DNA of 64,000 nt. Origin: Streptomyces sp. V4I2 (lineage in GTDB: Bacteria > Actinomycetota > Actinomycetes > Streptomycetales > Streptomycetaceae). The stretch covers positions 8,370,001-8,434,000 of the forward strand of contig NZ_JAUSZM010000003.1 of assembly GCF_030817655.1 (NCBI RefSeq), given 5' to 3'. Shown here one piece after another: positions 17,537 through 26,582 of the stretch. The notes beneath the pieces are model-generated. The model was not told the origin of the DNA and searched no databases. It saw nothing but the letters and a program-made list of their open reading frames with translations. Position 1 is the first letter of the stretch; each line of letters opens with the position of its first letter. The translations under genes and the position numbers were made by a program.

Positions 17537-19936
17537 ATGCCCAGCAACGGCGCCCCCATCGGGACCCCCACCAAGGTCACCCAGGGCTCGAAGACCAAGG
17601 GCGGCATCGGCGAGTCCACGCTCCGGCCGGACGGCACCCTCAAGGTCACCGGCGAGTTCGCGTACTCCTCCGACATGTGGCACGAGGACATGCTCTGGGG
17701 CCAGATCCTGCGCTCCACGGTCGCGCACGCCGAGATCGTGTCCATCGACACGATCGAGGCGCTCGCCCTGCCCGGCGTGTACGCCGTCATGACGTACGAC
17801 GACCTGCCGACCGACGTGAAGAACTACGGCCTGGAGATCCAGGACACCCCGGTTCTCGCCCACGGCAGGGTCCGCCACCACGGCGAGCCGGTCGCCATCG
17901 TCGCCGCCGACCACCCGGAGACCGCGCGCCGCGCCGCCGCCAAGATCAAGGTCGAGTACCGGGACCTGCCCGTCATCACCGACGAGGCCTCCGCGACCGC
18001 GCCGGACGCGATCCTCATCCACGAGAACCGCGACGACCACCACGTCGGGCACGTCCCGCACCCGAACATCGTGCACCGCCAGCCGATCATCCGCGGTGAC
18101 GTCGAAGAGGCCGCCAAGAACGCCGACTTCGTCGTCAGGGGCGAGTACACCTTCGGCATGCAGGACCAGGCCTTCCTCGGTCCCGAGTCCGGCCTCGCGG
18201 TGCCGGACGAGGACGGCGGCGTCCACCTCTACATCGCCACCCAGTGGCTGCACTCCGACCTGCGCCAGATCGCGCCCGTGCTCGGCCTGCCCGAGAGCAA
18301 GGTGCGGATGACGCTGTCCGGCGTCGGCGGCGCGTTCGGCGGCCGCGAGGACCTGTCGATGCAGATCCACGCCTGTCTGCTGGCGCTGCGCACCGGCAAG
18401 CCCGTCAAGATCGTCTACAACCGCTTCGAGTCCTTCTTCGGGCACGTCCACCGCCACCCCGCGAAGCTGTACTACGAGCACGGGGCGACCAAGGACGGCA
18501 AGCTCACCCACCTGAAGGCGCGGATCGTCCTCGACGGCGGCGCGTACGCCTCCGCCTCCCCGGCCGTCGTCGGCAACGCCGCCTCGCTCGGCGCGGGCCC
18601 CTACGTCATCGACAACGTCGACATCGAGGCCATCGCCCTCTACACCAACAACCCGCCCTGCGGCGCCATGCGCGGCTTCGGAGCGGTCCAGGCGTGCTTC
18701 GCCTACGAGGCCCAGATGGACAAGCTCGCCGACAAGGTGGGCATGGACCGGGTCGCGTTCCGTCAGCTCAACGCGATGGAACAGGGGACCGTCATGCCGA
18801 CCGGGCAGGCCGTCGACTCGCCCGCCCCGGTCGCCGAACTCCTGCGCCGCGTCAAGGCGATGCCGATGCCGCCGGAGCAGCAGTGGCTCGCGGCCGGCGA
18901 GGCCGCCGACGTACGCCAGCTGCCGGGCGGCCTCTCCAACACCACGCACGGAGAAGGCGTCGTCCGCGGTGTCGGCTACGCGGTCGGCATCAAGAACGTC
19001 GGCTTCTCCGAGGGCTTCGACGACTACTCGACCGCGCGCGTTCGTATGGAGGTCGTCGGCGGCGAGCCGGTGGCCACCGTGCACACCGCGATGGCCGAGG
19101 TCGGCCAGGGCGGCGTCACCGTCCACGCGCAGATCGCCCGCACCGAGCTGGGCGTCGCCCAGGTGACGATCAAGCCGGCCGACACCCAGGTGGGCAGCGC
19201 CGGTTCGACGTCCGCGTCGCGTCAGACGTACGTCACCGGCGGCGCCGTCAGGAACTCCTGCGAGCTGGTGCGCGAGAAGGTCCTGGAGATCGGCCGCCGC
19301 AAGTTCGGTTCCTATCACCCCGCCTGGGCGACGGCGGAGCTGCTGCTCGAGGGCGGCAAGGTCGTCACCGACGGCGGCGAGGTCCTCGCCGACCTGGTCG
19401 ACGTACTCGAAGGCGAGTTTGTCGAGGTCGAGGCCGAGTGGCGGCACCGTCCGACGGAGGCCTTCGACCTGCGTACCGGGCAGGGCTTCGGCCATGTCCA
19501 GTACACCTTCGCCGCGCACCGCGCGGTCGTCGAGGTCGACACCGAGCTCGGCCTGGTCAAGGTCATCGAACTGGCCTGCGCCCAGGACGTCGGCAAGGCG
19601 CTCAACCCGCTGTCCGTCATCGGCCAGATCCAGGGCGGTACGACCCAGGGGCTCGGCGTGGCGGTCATGGAGGAGATCATCGTCGACCCGAAGACCGCGA
19701 AGGTCAGGAACCCCTCCTTCACGGACTACCTGATCCCCACCATCCTCGACACGCCGACCATCCCCGTCGACGTGCTCGAACTCGCCGACGACCACGCCCC
19801 GTACGGGCTGCGCGGCGTCGGCGAGGCACCCACCCTGTCGTCGACTCCGGCCGTCCTCGCGGCGATCCGCGACGCGACGGGGCTGGAGCTGAACAGGACG
19901 CCGGTACGGCCGGAGCATCTGACCGGTACCGCGTAA
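17537..19936 (+). CDS. xdhA: Xanthine dehydrogenase, molybdopterin-binding catalytic subunit
   Basis: A 799-aa large subunit of the xanthine oxidase family. It has the aldehyde oxidase/xanthine dehydrogenase a/b hammerhead near residues 30-140, Moco-binding motifs GVGGAFGGRED and PPCGAMRGFGAVQ, and the C-terminal GVGEAPTLSSTPAVLAAIRD holding the catalytic glutamate. It hydroxylates hypoxanthine/xanthine to urate. ATG 17537 is two bases after the preceding stop, in one operon with the FAD and FeS subunits. Confidence 0.92.
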   Translation: MPSNGAPIGTPTKVTQGSKTKGGIGESTLRPDGTLKVTGEFAYSSDMWHEDMLWGQILRSTVAHAEIVSIDTIEALALPGVYAVMTYDDLPTDVKNYGLEIQDTPVLAHGRVRHHGEPVAIVAADHPETARRAAAKIKVEYRDLPVITDEASATAPDAILIHENRDDHHVGHVPHPNIVHRQPIIRGDVEEAAKNADFVVRGEYTFGMQDQAFLGPESGLAVPDEDGGVHLYIATQWLHSDLRQIAPVLGLPESKVRMTLSGVGGAFGGREDLSMQIHACLLALRTGKPVKIVYNRFESFFGHVHRHPAKLYYEHGATKDGKLTHLKARIVLDGGAYASASPAVVGNAASLGAGPYVIDNVDIEAIALYTNNPPCGAMRGFGAVQACFAYEAQMDKLADKVGMDRVAFRQLNAMEQGTVMPTGQAVDSPAPVAELLRRVKAMPMPPEQQWLAAGEAADVRQLPGGLSNTTHGEGVVRGVGYAVGIKNVGFSEGFDDYSTARVRMEVVGGEPVATVHTAMAEVGQGGVTVHAQIARTELGVAQVTIKPADTQVGSAGSTSASRQTYVTGGAVRNSCELVREKVLEIGRRKFGSYHPAWATAELLLEGGKVVTDGGEVLADLVDVLEGEFVEVEAEWRHRPTEAFDLRTGQGFGHVQYTFAAHRAVVEVDTELGLVKVIELACAQDVGKALNPLSVIGQIQGGTTQGLGVAVMEEIIVDPKTAKVRNPSFTDYLIPTILDTPTIPVDVLELADDHAPYGLRGVGEAPTLSSTPAVLAAIRDATGLELNRTPVRPEHLTGTA

Positions 19937-20056
19937 CGCCGGCCGCAAATGCAGTACCACGTTCACCTGGGGGCGTCCCCGGGGCGTGCACCTCCCCAAA
20001 TCCCGCAAGTCACCGAAGACAACACGCGGGCCCTATGAACCTTGGGAGACGGCACC

Positions 20057-21474
20057 ATGACCCAGCAGCCAGAGGAGTCGCGAACCATCGTGCGGGGCGC
20101 GGGAACTGGTTCCCGCGCCCACGCCGACCGGTCCTTGTGTGACCGTTACTCACACTGGCGGGGTTCCTTGGCTGCGCAAGAAGTGCGCCGCCGTGTCCCT
20201 GCCTTCACACAGGAGGCGTACATCCTCCTGCTCAACCGTTCCTGGGCGGTGAACGGGCCTGGACCCGGGCACCGGCACGCCCCGAACGGTCTTGGGCGCA
20301 CTGGTCGTCCGCTTTCGCAACCGGGCGGCGACACGGATCCTGTCCCTGGTCCGGCCCCGGGAGGGCGGAGTCCCTCACGACCTAGCGCTGTGAGTGCGGC
20401 CAGAGGCGACGGGGAGGCCCTGCACCATCTCGCTGGTCGAGCAGAGGCCCCGATCGCTGGCGCCGTACCCGGCGGCCCAGATCTTGCTGGGTACGCTACC
20501 CCGTTCCCTGCACGACGGCGCAAGCCAGGAAACAGACCATCACACGATCGAGTTAACCCACCTCAGTGCCTGTTCCCTGGGACGTACCTGGTTTCCCTCG
20601 GCCCCACCGGCGAACTCGCCGCTGGCCCGCTCTGCTCTTCGCCGTCACCCTCCTCGCGATCTTCCTCCAGGCGCGCGGCGTCCCCGGCGCGATCCTGCTC
20701 GGCATCGTCGGCGGCACCGTCCTGGCCGTGCTCCTCAACGCACTCGACGTCATCGACCCCAGGCAGTGGGCGAGCGGAGCCCCCGAACTGCACGGCGGCG
20801 CGGTCTCCATGCCGGACTTCTCGATCTTCGGCCACGTCGAGTTCGGCGGCTGGGGCGAGGTCGGCGCGATGACCGTCGGCATGATCGTGTTCACCCTCGT
20901 GCTGGCCGGGTTCTTCGACGCGATGGCCACCATCATCGGCGTCGGCACCGAGGCGAAACTCGCCGACGAGCAGGGCCGGATGCCGGGCCTGTCCAAGGCG
21001 CTGTTCATCGACGGCGCGGGCGGCGCGATCGGCGGCGTGGCGGGCGCCTCGGGCCAGACGGTGTTCGTCGAGTCGGCGACCGGCGTCGGCGAGGGCGCCC
21101 GTACGGGCCTGTCCTCCGTCGTCACCGGGCTCTTCTTCGCGGCCTGTCTGTTCTTCACCCCGCTGACGGCCATCGTGCCCGGCGAGGTCGCCGCCGCGGC
21201 CCTCGTCGTGATCGGCGCCATGATGATGATGAACGCCCGGCACGTCGACTGGGCCGACCGCGCGACCGCGATCCCGGTCTTCCTGACCGTGGTGATCATG
21301 CCGTTCACGTACTCCATCACGGCCGGCGTCGCGGCCGGCGTCATCTCGTACGTGGCCATCAAGACCGCCCAGGGCAAGACGCGGGAGATCGGGGCCTTCA
21401 TGTGGGTCCTGACGGTGATCTTCCTGGTGTACTTCGCCCTCAACCCGATCGAGAGCTGGATGGGCGTGCACTAG
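20057..21474 (+). pseudogene. Decayed NCS2 xanthine/purine permease gene
   Basis: The region starts like an intact AzgA-type NCS2 permease (ATG 20057, MTQQPEESRT; then DRYSHWRGSLAAQEVRRRVP ending AYILLLN). After a changed ~300-bp stretch a different frame encodes the C-terminal ~285 residues without interruption (WPALLFAVTLLAIFLQARGV ... SGQTVFVESATGVGEGARTG ... AGVAAGVISYVAIKTAQGKT). Intact proteins are ~480 aa; the middle of the N-terminal half (helices ~2-5) is lost. An ORF can be opened at 20566, but it would make only about six helices without the first half of the substrate site. Purine uptake linked to the xdh operon is thus probably lost. Confidence 0.75.
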
Positions 21475-21526
21475 CCGCGCCTGGCAGACGCCCTCCACGC
21501 GACCGCAGTTGAAAGGAGACCGAGAC

Positions 21527-22678
21527 ATGCTGGACATCGCCGAGGAGCTGAACCGGTGGGCCGAGCAGGGACGCGACTTCGCCGTGGCCACCGTCGTGGC
21601 CGTCGGCGGCAGCGCGCCCCGCCGGCCCGGCGCCGCCCTCGCGGTGGACGCCGACGGCACGGCGATCGGCTCGGTCTCCGGCGGCTGCGTGGAGGGCGCG
21701 GTCTACGACCTGTGCCAACAGGCGCTGCGGGACGGGGAGTCGGTACTGGAGCGCTTCGGCTACAGCGACGACGACGCCTTCGCCGTCGGCCTGACCTGCG
21801 GCGGCGTCATCGACATCCTCGTCACGCCGGTACGGGCGGGCGACCGGGTCCGCCCGGTGGTCACGGCCGCGCTCGACGTCGCCGCGCGCGGGCGGGCGGC
21901 GGCACTGGCCCGGATCGTCTCCGGCCCCGCGGACCTCGTGGGCCGGGCGATGCTGGTCCGCCCCGAGGGGGCGTACGACGGCGGCTTCGGCGCCCATCCC
22001 GAGCTGGACCGCACGGTCGCCGCGGAGGCCGGGGCGCTCCTCGACGCCGGCCGTACCGGCACCCTGGAGATCGGCGAGCAGGGCTCCCGTTGCGGAGCTC
22101 CGCTCACGGTGCTGGTGGAGTCGTCCGTCCCGCCGCCCCGCATGATCGTCTTCGGCGCGATCGACTTCGCGTCGGCACTGGTGCGGATCGGCAAGTTCCT
22201 GAACTACCGCGTGACGGTGTGCGACGCGCGACCCGTGTTCGCCACCCGCGCCCGTTTCCCCGAGGCCGACGAGATCGTCGTCGAGTGGCCCCACACGTAC
22301 CTGGAGCGCACGGACGTCGACGCCCGTACGGTCCTGTGCGTCCTGACCCACGACGCCAAGTTCGACGTCCCCCTGCTGAAGCTCGCGCTGCGGCTGCCGG
22401 TGGCGTACGTCGGCGCGATGGGCTCCCGGCGCACCCACCTGGACCGCAACGAGCGGCTGCGCGAAGTCGGCGTCACCGAGCTGGAGTTGGCGCGGCTCAG
22501 GTCGCCGATCGGGCTCGACCTCGGGGCCCGGACGCCGGAGGAGACGGCCCTGTCGATCGCCGCCGAGATCGTCGCCGACCGGCGGGGCGGCAGCGGCGTC
22601 TCACTGACCGGCGCGCACACACCGATCCATCACGACGTGACGTCCGTGCCGGCGGGCCGGATCGGGTCGGTGGCCTGA
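21527..22678 (+). CDS. xdhC: XdhC/CoxI-family molybdenum-cofactor accessory protein
   Basis: A 383-aa protein. The N-terminal XdhC domain has VGGSAPRRPGAALAV and SGGCVEGAVYDL; the C-terminal XdhC Rossmann-like domain has IVFGAIDFASALVRIGKFL and AYVGAMGSRRTHLDRNERL. XdhC proteins bind and protect the molybdenum cofactor, aid its sulfuration and insert it into the large subunit. ATG 21527 has AAAGGAG eight bases upstream. The 3' end overlaps the convergent LanC-like gene by 49 bp. Confidence 0.9.
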   Translation: MLDIAEELNRWAEQGRDFAVATVVAVGGSAPRRPGAALAVDADGTAIGSVSGGCVEGAVYDLCQQALRDGESVLERFGYSDDDAFAVGLTCGGVIDILVTPVRAGDRVRPVVTAALDVAARGRAAALARIVSGPADLVGRAMLVRPEGAYDGGFGAHPELDRTVAAEAGALLDAGRTGTLEIGEQGSRCGAPLTVLVESSVPPPRMIVFGAIDFASALVRIGKFLNYRVTVCDARPVFATRARFPEADEIVVEWPHTYLERTDVDARTVLCVLTHDAKFDVPLLKLALRLPVAYVGAMGSRRTHLDRNERLREVGVTELELARLRSPIGLDLGARTPEETALSIAAEIVADRRGGSGVSLTGAHTPIHHDVTSVPAGRIGSVA

Positions 22679-23949
22679 AGGGCGCCCCGGCGCACCGCCG
22701 GCTGGTCGGGCCAGGCGAACGCGTAGTCCGGATCGCCGGCACGGCCCAGCCGGACGTACCGCATCAGCTCCCGGGCGATGCCCGCGTTGCCCATCGCCCA
22801 CCCGGTGCGGGGTTCGAGTTCGCTCGGGGTGGCCTTGTGCTCGACGTTGGACCAGCGGGCACCGTCGGCGTCCCGGATCGCGCGGTCGGTGAGATCCGCG
22901 ACGAGGACCCGGGCGAAGTCGTGGCCGTCGTCCTGCTCGGCCATCCGGTCGCAGGCCAGCGCGAGAACGCCCGCGGTGCCGCAGCAGCGGCCGTTGTTGT
23001 CCCAGAAACCCGGGCGCAGCCGGCCGGGCAGGCCGGAGTGGGTGACGGTGTGCCAGCAGCGGTCGGCCAGGGCCGACCAGGCAGCCGCTTCCCCGGTGAA
23101 CACGTCCCTCAGCTGCCGGAAGACCTGGGCGTCACCGGCGGGCCCATGACACCAGCCGTAGCTGTGGCGCTCGATCCGGTCGGGCAGGTGTGCCGGGTCG
23201 GAGTGCCCGACCAGGAACCCCTCGGGTCCGTCCTCGTCCCGCGCCACGACACCCGCGGCACCGGCTCGGCCCAGCTCGACGAGGTCCGTCCGTCCCGTCG
23301 CGGTGCCGACGGCGGCCAGCGCGTACACGATCCCGAGGGTGCCGTGCGAGAGGTGGTGCATACGCCCCTCCCTGCCGGTACGGAACTCCCAGTGCACGCC
23401 CGACGGGACCTTCTCGGCGGTCCGCAGATAGGGCTCCAGGGCGAGTACGGCCAACTCCTCGTCGCCCAGGAGCAGTGCGCCGAGGCCGATTCCGGCGTTG
23501 CCGCCCATCAGCTCGAACAACTCGCCCCAGCGGGTCCCGTCGAAACGCGACCGCACGAGATCCAGGGCCCGGTCCGCGGCGGCGCCGGAGGCCGCGTCGC
23601 CCAGCTCGTCGTGAACGGCCCGCAGCACGAGCGCCATTCCGGTGAGCCCGAAGTACAGGGAACTGTCCTCGCAGTCCTCGGCGGAGGCGACGAGCCCACG
23701 GGCCGCGCGCAGGGCGGTGTCGGCGTACGAGTCGTCCCCGAAGTGCCGCCAGGCCTCCAGGAGCACCGGTACGACCCCGGCGGAACCGGAGTAGAGCATG
23801 GACTCGGGCTGGTCGTCGGAGGGCTTGGCGGGCCAGGCCAGCCCACCGCCCTCGGTGTCCCGCGCGGCGGCGAGCATCCAGCGCAGAGCATCGACCGCCA
23901 GCGCCTCGGCCTCGTCAATTCCCGCGTCGGGACCATCGGTTGCCGTCAT
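22630..23949 (-). CDS. Stand-alone LanC-like cyclase with CCG zinc motif
   Basis: About 439 aa with the seven-helix LanC barrel repeats (GSAGVVPVLLEAW, GLTGMALVLRA, GNAGIGLGALLL, LSHGTLGIVYALA, GYGWCHGPAGD-like, RCCGTAGVLALA). LanC enzymes add cysteine thiols to dehydroamino acids or, in eukaryotic-type members, glutathione. The first zinc motif is WCHGPAG; the second is RCCGTAG, where most LanC proteins have CHG. This predicts a three-cysteine zinc site like that of ProcM-type synthetases. No dehydratase or precursor gene is adjacent. Start chosen at ATG 23949; a GTG one codon earlier is possible. Confidence 0.82.
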   Translation of the reverse strand: MTATDGPDAGIDEAEALAVDALRWMLAAARDTEGGGLAWPAKPSDDQPESMLYSGSAGVVPVLLEAWRHFGDDSYADTALRAARGLVASAEDCEDSSLYFGLTGMALVLRAVHDELGDAASGAAADRALDLVRSRFDGTRWGELFELMGGNAGIGLGALLLGDEELAVLALEPYLRTAEKVPSGVHWEFRTGREGRMHHLSHGTLGIVYALAAVGTATGRTDLVELGRAGAAGVVARDEDGPEGFLVGHSDPAHLPDRIERHSYGWCHGPAGDAQVFRQLRDVFTGEAAAWSALADRCWHTVTHSGLPGRLRPGFWDNNGRCCGTAGVLALACDRMAEQDDGHDFARVLVADLTDRAIRDADGARWSNVEHKATPSELEPRTGWAMGNAGIARELMRYVRLGRAGDPDYAFAWPDQPAVRRGALQATDPIRPAGTDVTS

Positions 23950-23975
23950 GACGCCCACTTTGGCACGGGCCGGGT

Positions 23976-24554
23976 TCAGGCCGACAGCACGAAGCAACGC
24001 AGCCCGCCCGGCTCCAGGTCGTACCAGCGCCCCCGACTCCAGACGCCGGTGAACGCGGCGACCTCGGCCGGCGTGAGGCCGATGCTGTGGCGCTCCTCGG
24101 GCAGCCGGTCGGTGAGCGGGGTCGTCACCAGCCAGGTCCCGCCGGGCGCCAGCAGTCCTCGTACCTGCTCGGACACGGCCGCCTTGTCCGCCATGAACGC
24201 GAGCACCAGCCGCATCGTCACGAGGTCGAAGGCCGCGCGCGGCAGCTGCGCCGAGACCTCGGCCTGGTCCTCGAAGTCCAACCGCCGGGCTTTCAGGCGT
24301 GGTTCCACGTCGGCGTACCGGTCCCGGGTCGCCGTCACCGCCGCGTCCGCCCAGTCGACGGCGAGTGTGCGGTAGCCGAGACCGGCCAGGGCCGCCGCGT
24401 AGGTGCCCAGGCCGCAGCCGACGTCGAGCGCGCGGGCGTCGGGGCGGGGATGTACGGCCTCGGCCAGCAGACGCAGTTCCTCGGGGTCCGTGCGGCGGAA
24501 GCCGTGGCCGGCCGCGAAGTGGCCCTCCCAGCCGGCCCGTTCGGGCGCCGTCAC
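23976..24554 (-). CDS. Class I SAM-dependent methyltransferase
   Basis: A 192-aa protein. Motif I is ALDVGCGLGTYAAALAGLG, motif II LAVDWADAAV, then DFEDQAEVSAQLPRAAFDLV and LLAPGGTWLVTTPLTDRLPE. The product is unknown. GTG 24554 overlaps the upstream SRPBCC stop by four bases (GTGA), so they share a transcript. It ends 26 bp before the LanC-like start, so the three genes likely form one operon. Confidence 0.82.
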   Translation of the reverse strand: MTAPERAGWEGHFAAGHGFRRTDPEELRLLAEAVHPRPDARALDVGCGLGTYAAALAGLGYRTLAVDWADAAVTATRDRYADVEPRLKARRLDFEDQAEVSAQLPRAAFDLVTMRLVLAFMADKAAVSEQVRGLLAPGGTWLVTTPLTDRLPEERHSIGLTPAEVAAFTGVWSRGRWYDLEPGGLRCFVLSA

Positions 24555-24991
24555 GGCCGCCTCAGGAGCCCGTTCACCGCCCGGCCGAAGACATACCGTG
24601 CGGTGGCCGCCAGGAGGGGATCGAAGAGGCGGGGGAGGAGGCGTACGCGCAGTTCCTCGCGCCACAGGACGCGGGTGCGGCCGCCGGGGCCGGGGTGGAC
24701 CTCGAGTTCGGCCCACCCGGTGATGAAGCGGCCGCGTTTGTCGAGGCGGCAGAGACCTGGGAGGTCGTCCGTGGGAGGCCGCCAGACGGTGACTTCCATG
24801 GGGTCGTCGAAGGAGAGCGGGCCGATGCCCGAGCGGGCCACGACAAGCGTGCCCTCGTGCGTCGGCTCCGGTGTGGTCACGGTGATCCGGGTGAGCGGGA
24901 CCGCGTCGCCGTGGCGGGCCCAGTGGGTGAGGCGGCGCCATGCCTCGTCGCGAGGGAGCGGGGCGGTGCGTTCGAGCAGGAAGTTGACCAC
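24551..24991 (-). CDS. SRPBCC-superfamily protein
   Basis: A 146-aa protein starting FLLERTAPLPRDEAWRRLTH, the normal first strand and helix of the START/Bet v1 fold, and ending with a long C-terminal helix (PRLFDPLLAATARYVFGRAV). The fold binds hydrophobic ligands; no active-site residues can be assigned. GTG 24991 is used. First gene of the probable SRPBCC-methyltransferase-LanC operon. Confidence 0.75.
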   Translation of the reverse strand: MVNFLLERTAPLPRDEAWRRLTHWARHGDAVPLTRITVTTPEPTHEGTLVVARSGIGPLSFDDPMEVTVWRPPTDDLPGLCRLDKRGRFITGWAELEVHPGPGGRTRVLWREELRVRLLPRLFDPLLAATARYVFGRAVNGLLRRP

Positions 24992-25482
24992 GGGACGATC
25001 GTAGGGAATGCAACCCGCTGAGCAGGGCGTTCGTATACGGCCCGGCCGCGTCACGCGCGTGGCAACAGCTCGCCAACAGTGGGTGGGCACCCCGTCCGCG
25101 GCCGGGCGGCGACGCTCTGGCATCCGGGCCATGGGTGGGCATGCCGCCGCTCCGAGGCGGAGACCGTGACCTTGACGGCAGTGGTCGAGTGGCCGGTCCA
25201 CACATGTGGCACTGCCGTGCGGTACCCGCCCGGGCAGCCGAGGGTCGGCCCCACGTGAGGGGCGGGAACGCGGGCGGGAGCGCGGGACCGGCTGGTTCTC
25301 GCGCCTCGTCGCCGCCCGAACCGGTGGTCGCGCGGTGACGGAGCGGTGGTGCGGGGGTGACGTAGACCGAAAATTCGGAGTATTGCGTGCCAAGCTGTCT
25401 CCAAGTGTTTGAGACAACCGCAGTGACGGCACTCGCAGAGCTCAAGGTCCCCACACGCCGCCCGGGACGGAGCACGAGTCTC
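24992..25482. other. Intergenic region before the glycan cluster
   Basis: No gene is evident. It separates the SRPBCC operon from the glycan cluster and must contain both promoters. A perfect 12-bp palindrome CCGAAAATTCGG lies at 25367-25378, about 105 bp upstream of the carbamoyltransferase start remnant, a possible operator. Confidence 0.4.
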
Positions 25483-25587
25483 ATGCGCATCCTTGGTATC
25501 AACCCCCTCTTCCATGATCCAGCCGCTGCGGGGAGGTCCGTGGAGGCTCCCCGCATGTCCGGCGACATGGGTGGGTGGGGGCGGTGA
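25483..25587 (+). pseudogene. 5' stub of a carbamoyltransferase (NodU/CmcH family) gene
   Basis: ATG 25483 with GGACGGAG upstream opens MRILGINPLFHDPAAA, the diagnostic N-terminus of CmcH/NodU O-carbamoyltransferases, which are ~550-600 aa. After AAA (about 25530) the similarity stops and the frame ends at 25587, inside the next gene's start. A deletion evidently joined this promoter and start directly to the glycosyltransferase genes. The native promoter may now drive the cluster. Confidence 0.7.
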
Positions 25588-26582
25588 AGGCTCTGGTGGC
25601 GCGGTTGGACAGTTTCGGTGATGTGCTGCTGGCCGGGCCGGCGGTTCGTGCGGTGGCGGCCCGGGCGGACTCGGTGACCATGTTGTGCGGGCCGCGGGGT
25701 GCTCCGGCGGCCCGGTTGCTGCCGGGGGTGGACGACATCCTGGTGTGGGATGCGCCGTGGGTGGGGCTGGAGCCTGCGCCGGTGGGGCGTGGGGAGGTCG
25801 AGCAGCTCATCGACATGATCGACGCCGACGCGGCGTTGATCCTGACCTCGTTCCATCAGTCTCCGCTGCCGACCGCGCTGCTGCTGCGTCTGGCGGGGGT
25901 GGGGTGGGTTGCGGCGGACTGTGAGGACTATCCGGGGTCGTTGCTTGATGTGCGGCATCGGCGTGCGCCGGATGCTCATGAGGTGGAGGCGATGCTGGAG
26001 CTGGCCGGGGCGGCGGGGTTTGCGCGGGTCGATGACGGACGGTTGCGGGTGCTGCCGCCGCCGGGTGCTGCGGGGTTGACGGGTCCGGGGTCGTATGTGG
26101 TGGTGCATCCGGGGGCGAGTGTGCCGGCCCGGGCGTGGGGGCGGGAGCGCTGTGCGGAGGCCGTCCGCGAATTGGCCGGGGCCGGGCATCGGGTGGTGGT
26201 GACCGGCGGGCCGGACGAGCGGGAGCTGACCGGGTTTGTGGCCGGGGAGCACGGGCTGGACCTGGGGGGCCGTACCGGGGCTGAAGAGCTGGCCGGGGTG
26301 CTGGCCGCAGCCGATGTGGTGGTCACCGGTAATACGGCGCCGGCCCATCTTGCGGCGGCGGTGGGCAGGCCGGTGGTGTCGTTGTTCGCGCCGGTGGTGC
26401 CGGCCGGGCGGTGGCGGCCCTACGGGGTGCCGTATGTGCTGCTGGGTGATCAGCAGGCGCCCTGCGCGGACAGCAGGGCCCGCACCTGTCCGGTGCCCGG
26501 GCATCCCTGCCTGGACACCGTCACCGCTCACGACGTGGTGGCCGCGGTCGAGAAGCTGATCGGGGAGGTGGGGCCGGTATGA
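25584..26582 (+). CDS. GT9-family heptosyltransferase-like glycosyltransferase
   Basis: About 332 aa. The N-terminus ALVARLDSFGDVLLAGPAVR is the GT9 acceptor-domain start; the donor half has SYVVVHPGASVPARAWG and VVVTGNTAPAHLAAAVGRPV followed by SLFAP. GT9 enzymes transfer ADP-heptose. Together with GmhA/HldE downstream this suggests addition of heptose to a surface glycan. GTG 25584 is chosen (GTG 25575 is in frame). It overlaps the next gene by four bases. Codons are less C-ending than in later cluster genes. Confidence 0.82.
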   Translation: MKALVARLDSFGDVLLAGPAVRAVAARADSVTMLCGPRGAPAARLLPGVDDILVWDAPWVGLEPAPVGRGEVEQLIDMIDADAALILTSFHQSPLPTALLLRLAGVGWVAADCEDYPGSLLDVRHRRAPDAHEVEAMLELAGAAGFARVDDGRLRVLPPPGAAGLTGPGSYVVVHPGASVPARAWGRERCAEAVRELAGAGHRVVVTGGPDERELTGFVAGEHGLDLGGRTGAEELAGVLAAADVVVTGNTAPAHLAAAVGRPVVSLFAPVVPAGRWRPYGVPYVLLGDQQAPCADSRARTCPVPGHPCLDTVTAHDVVAAVEKLIGEVGPV

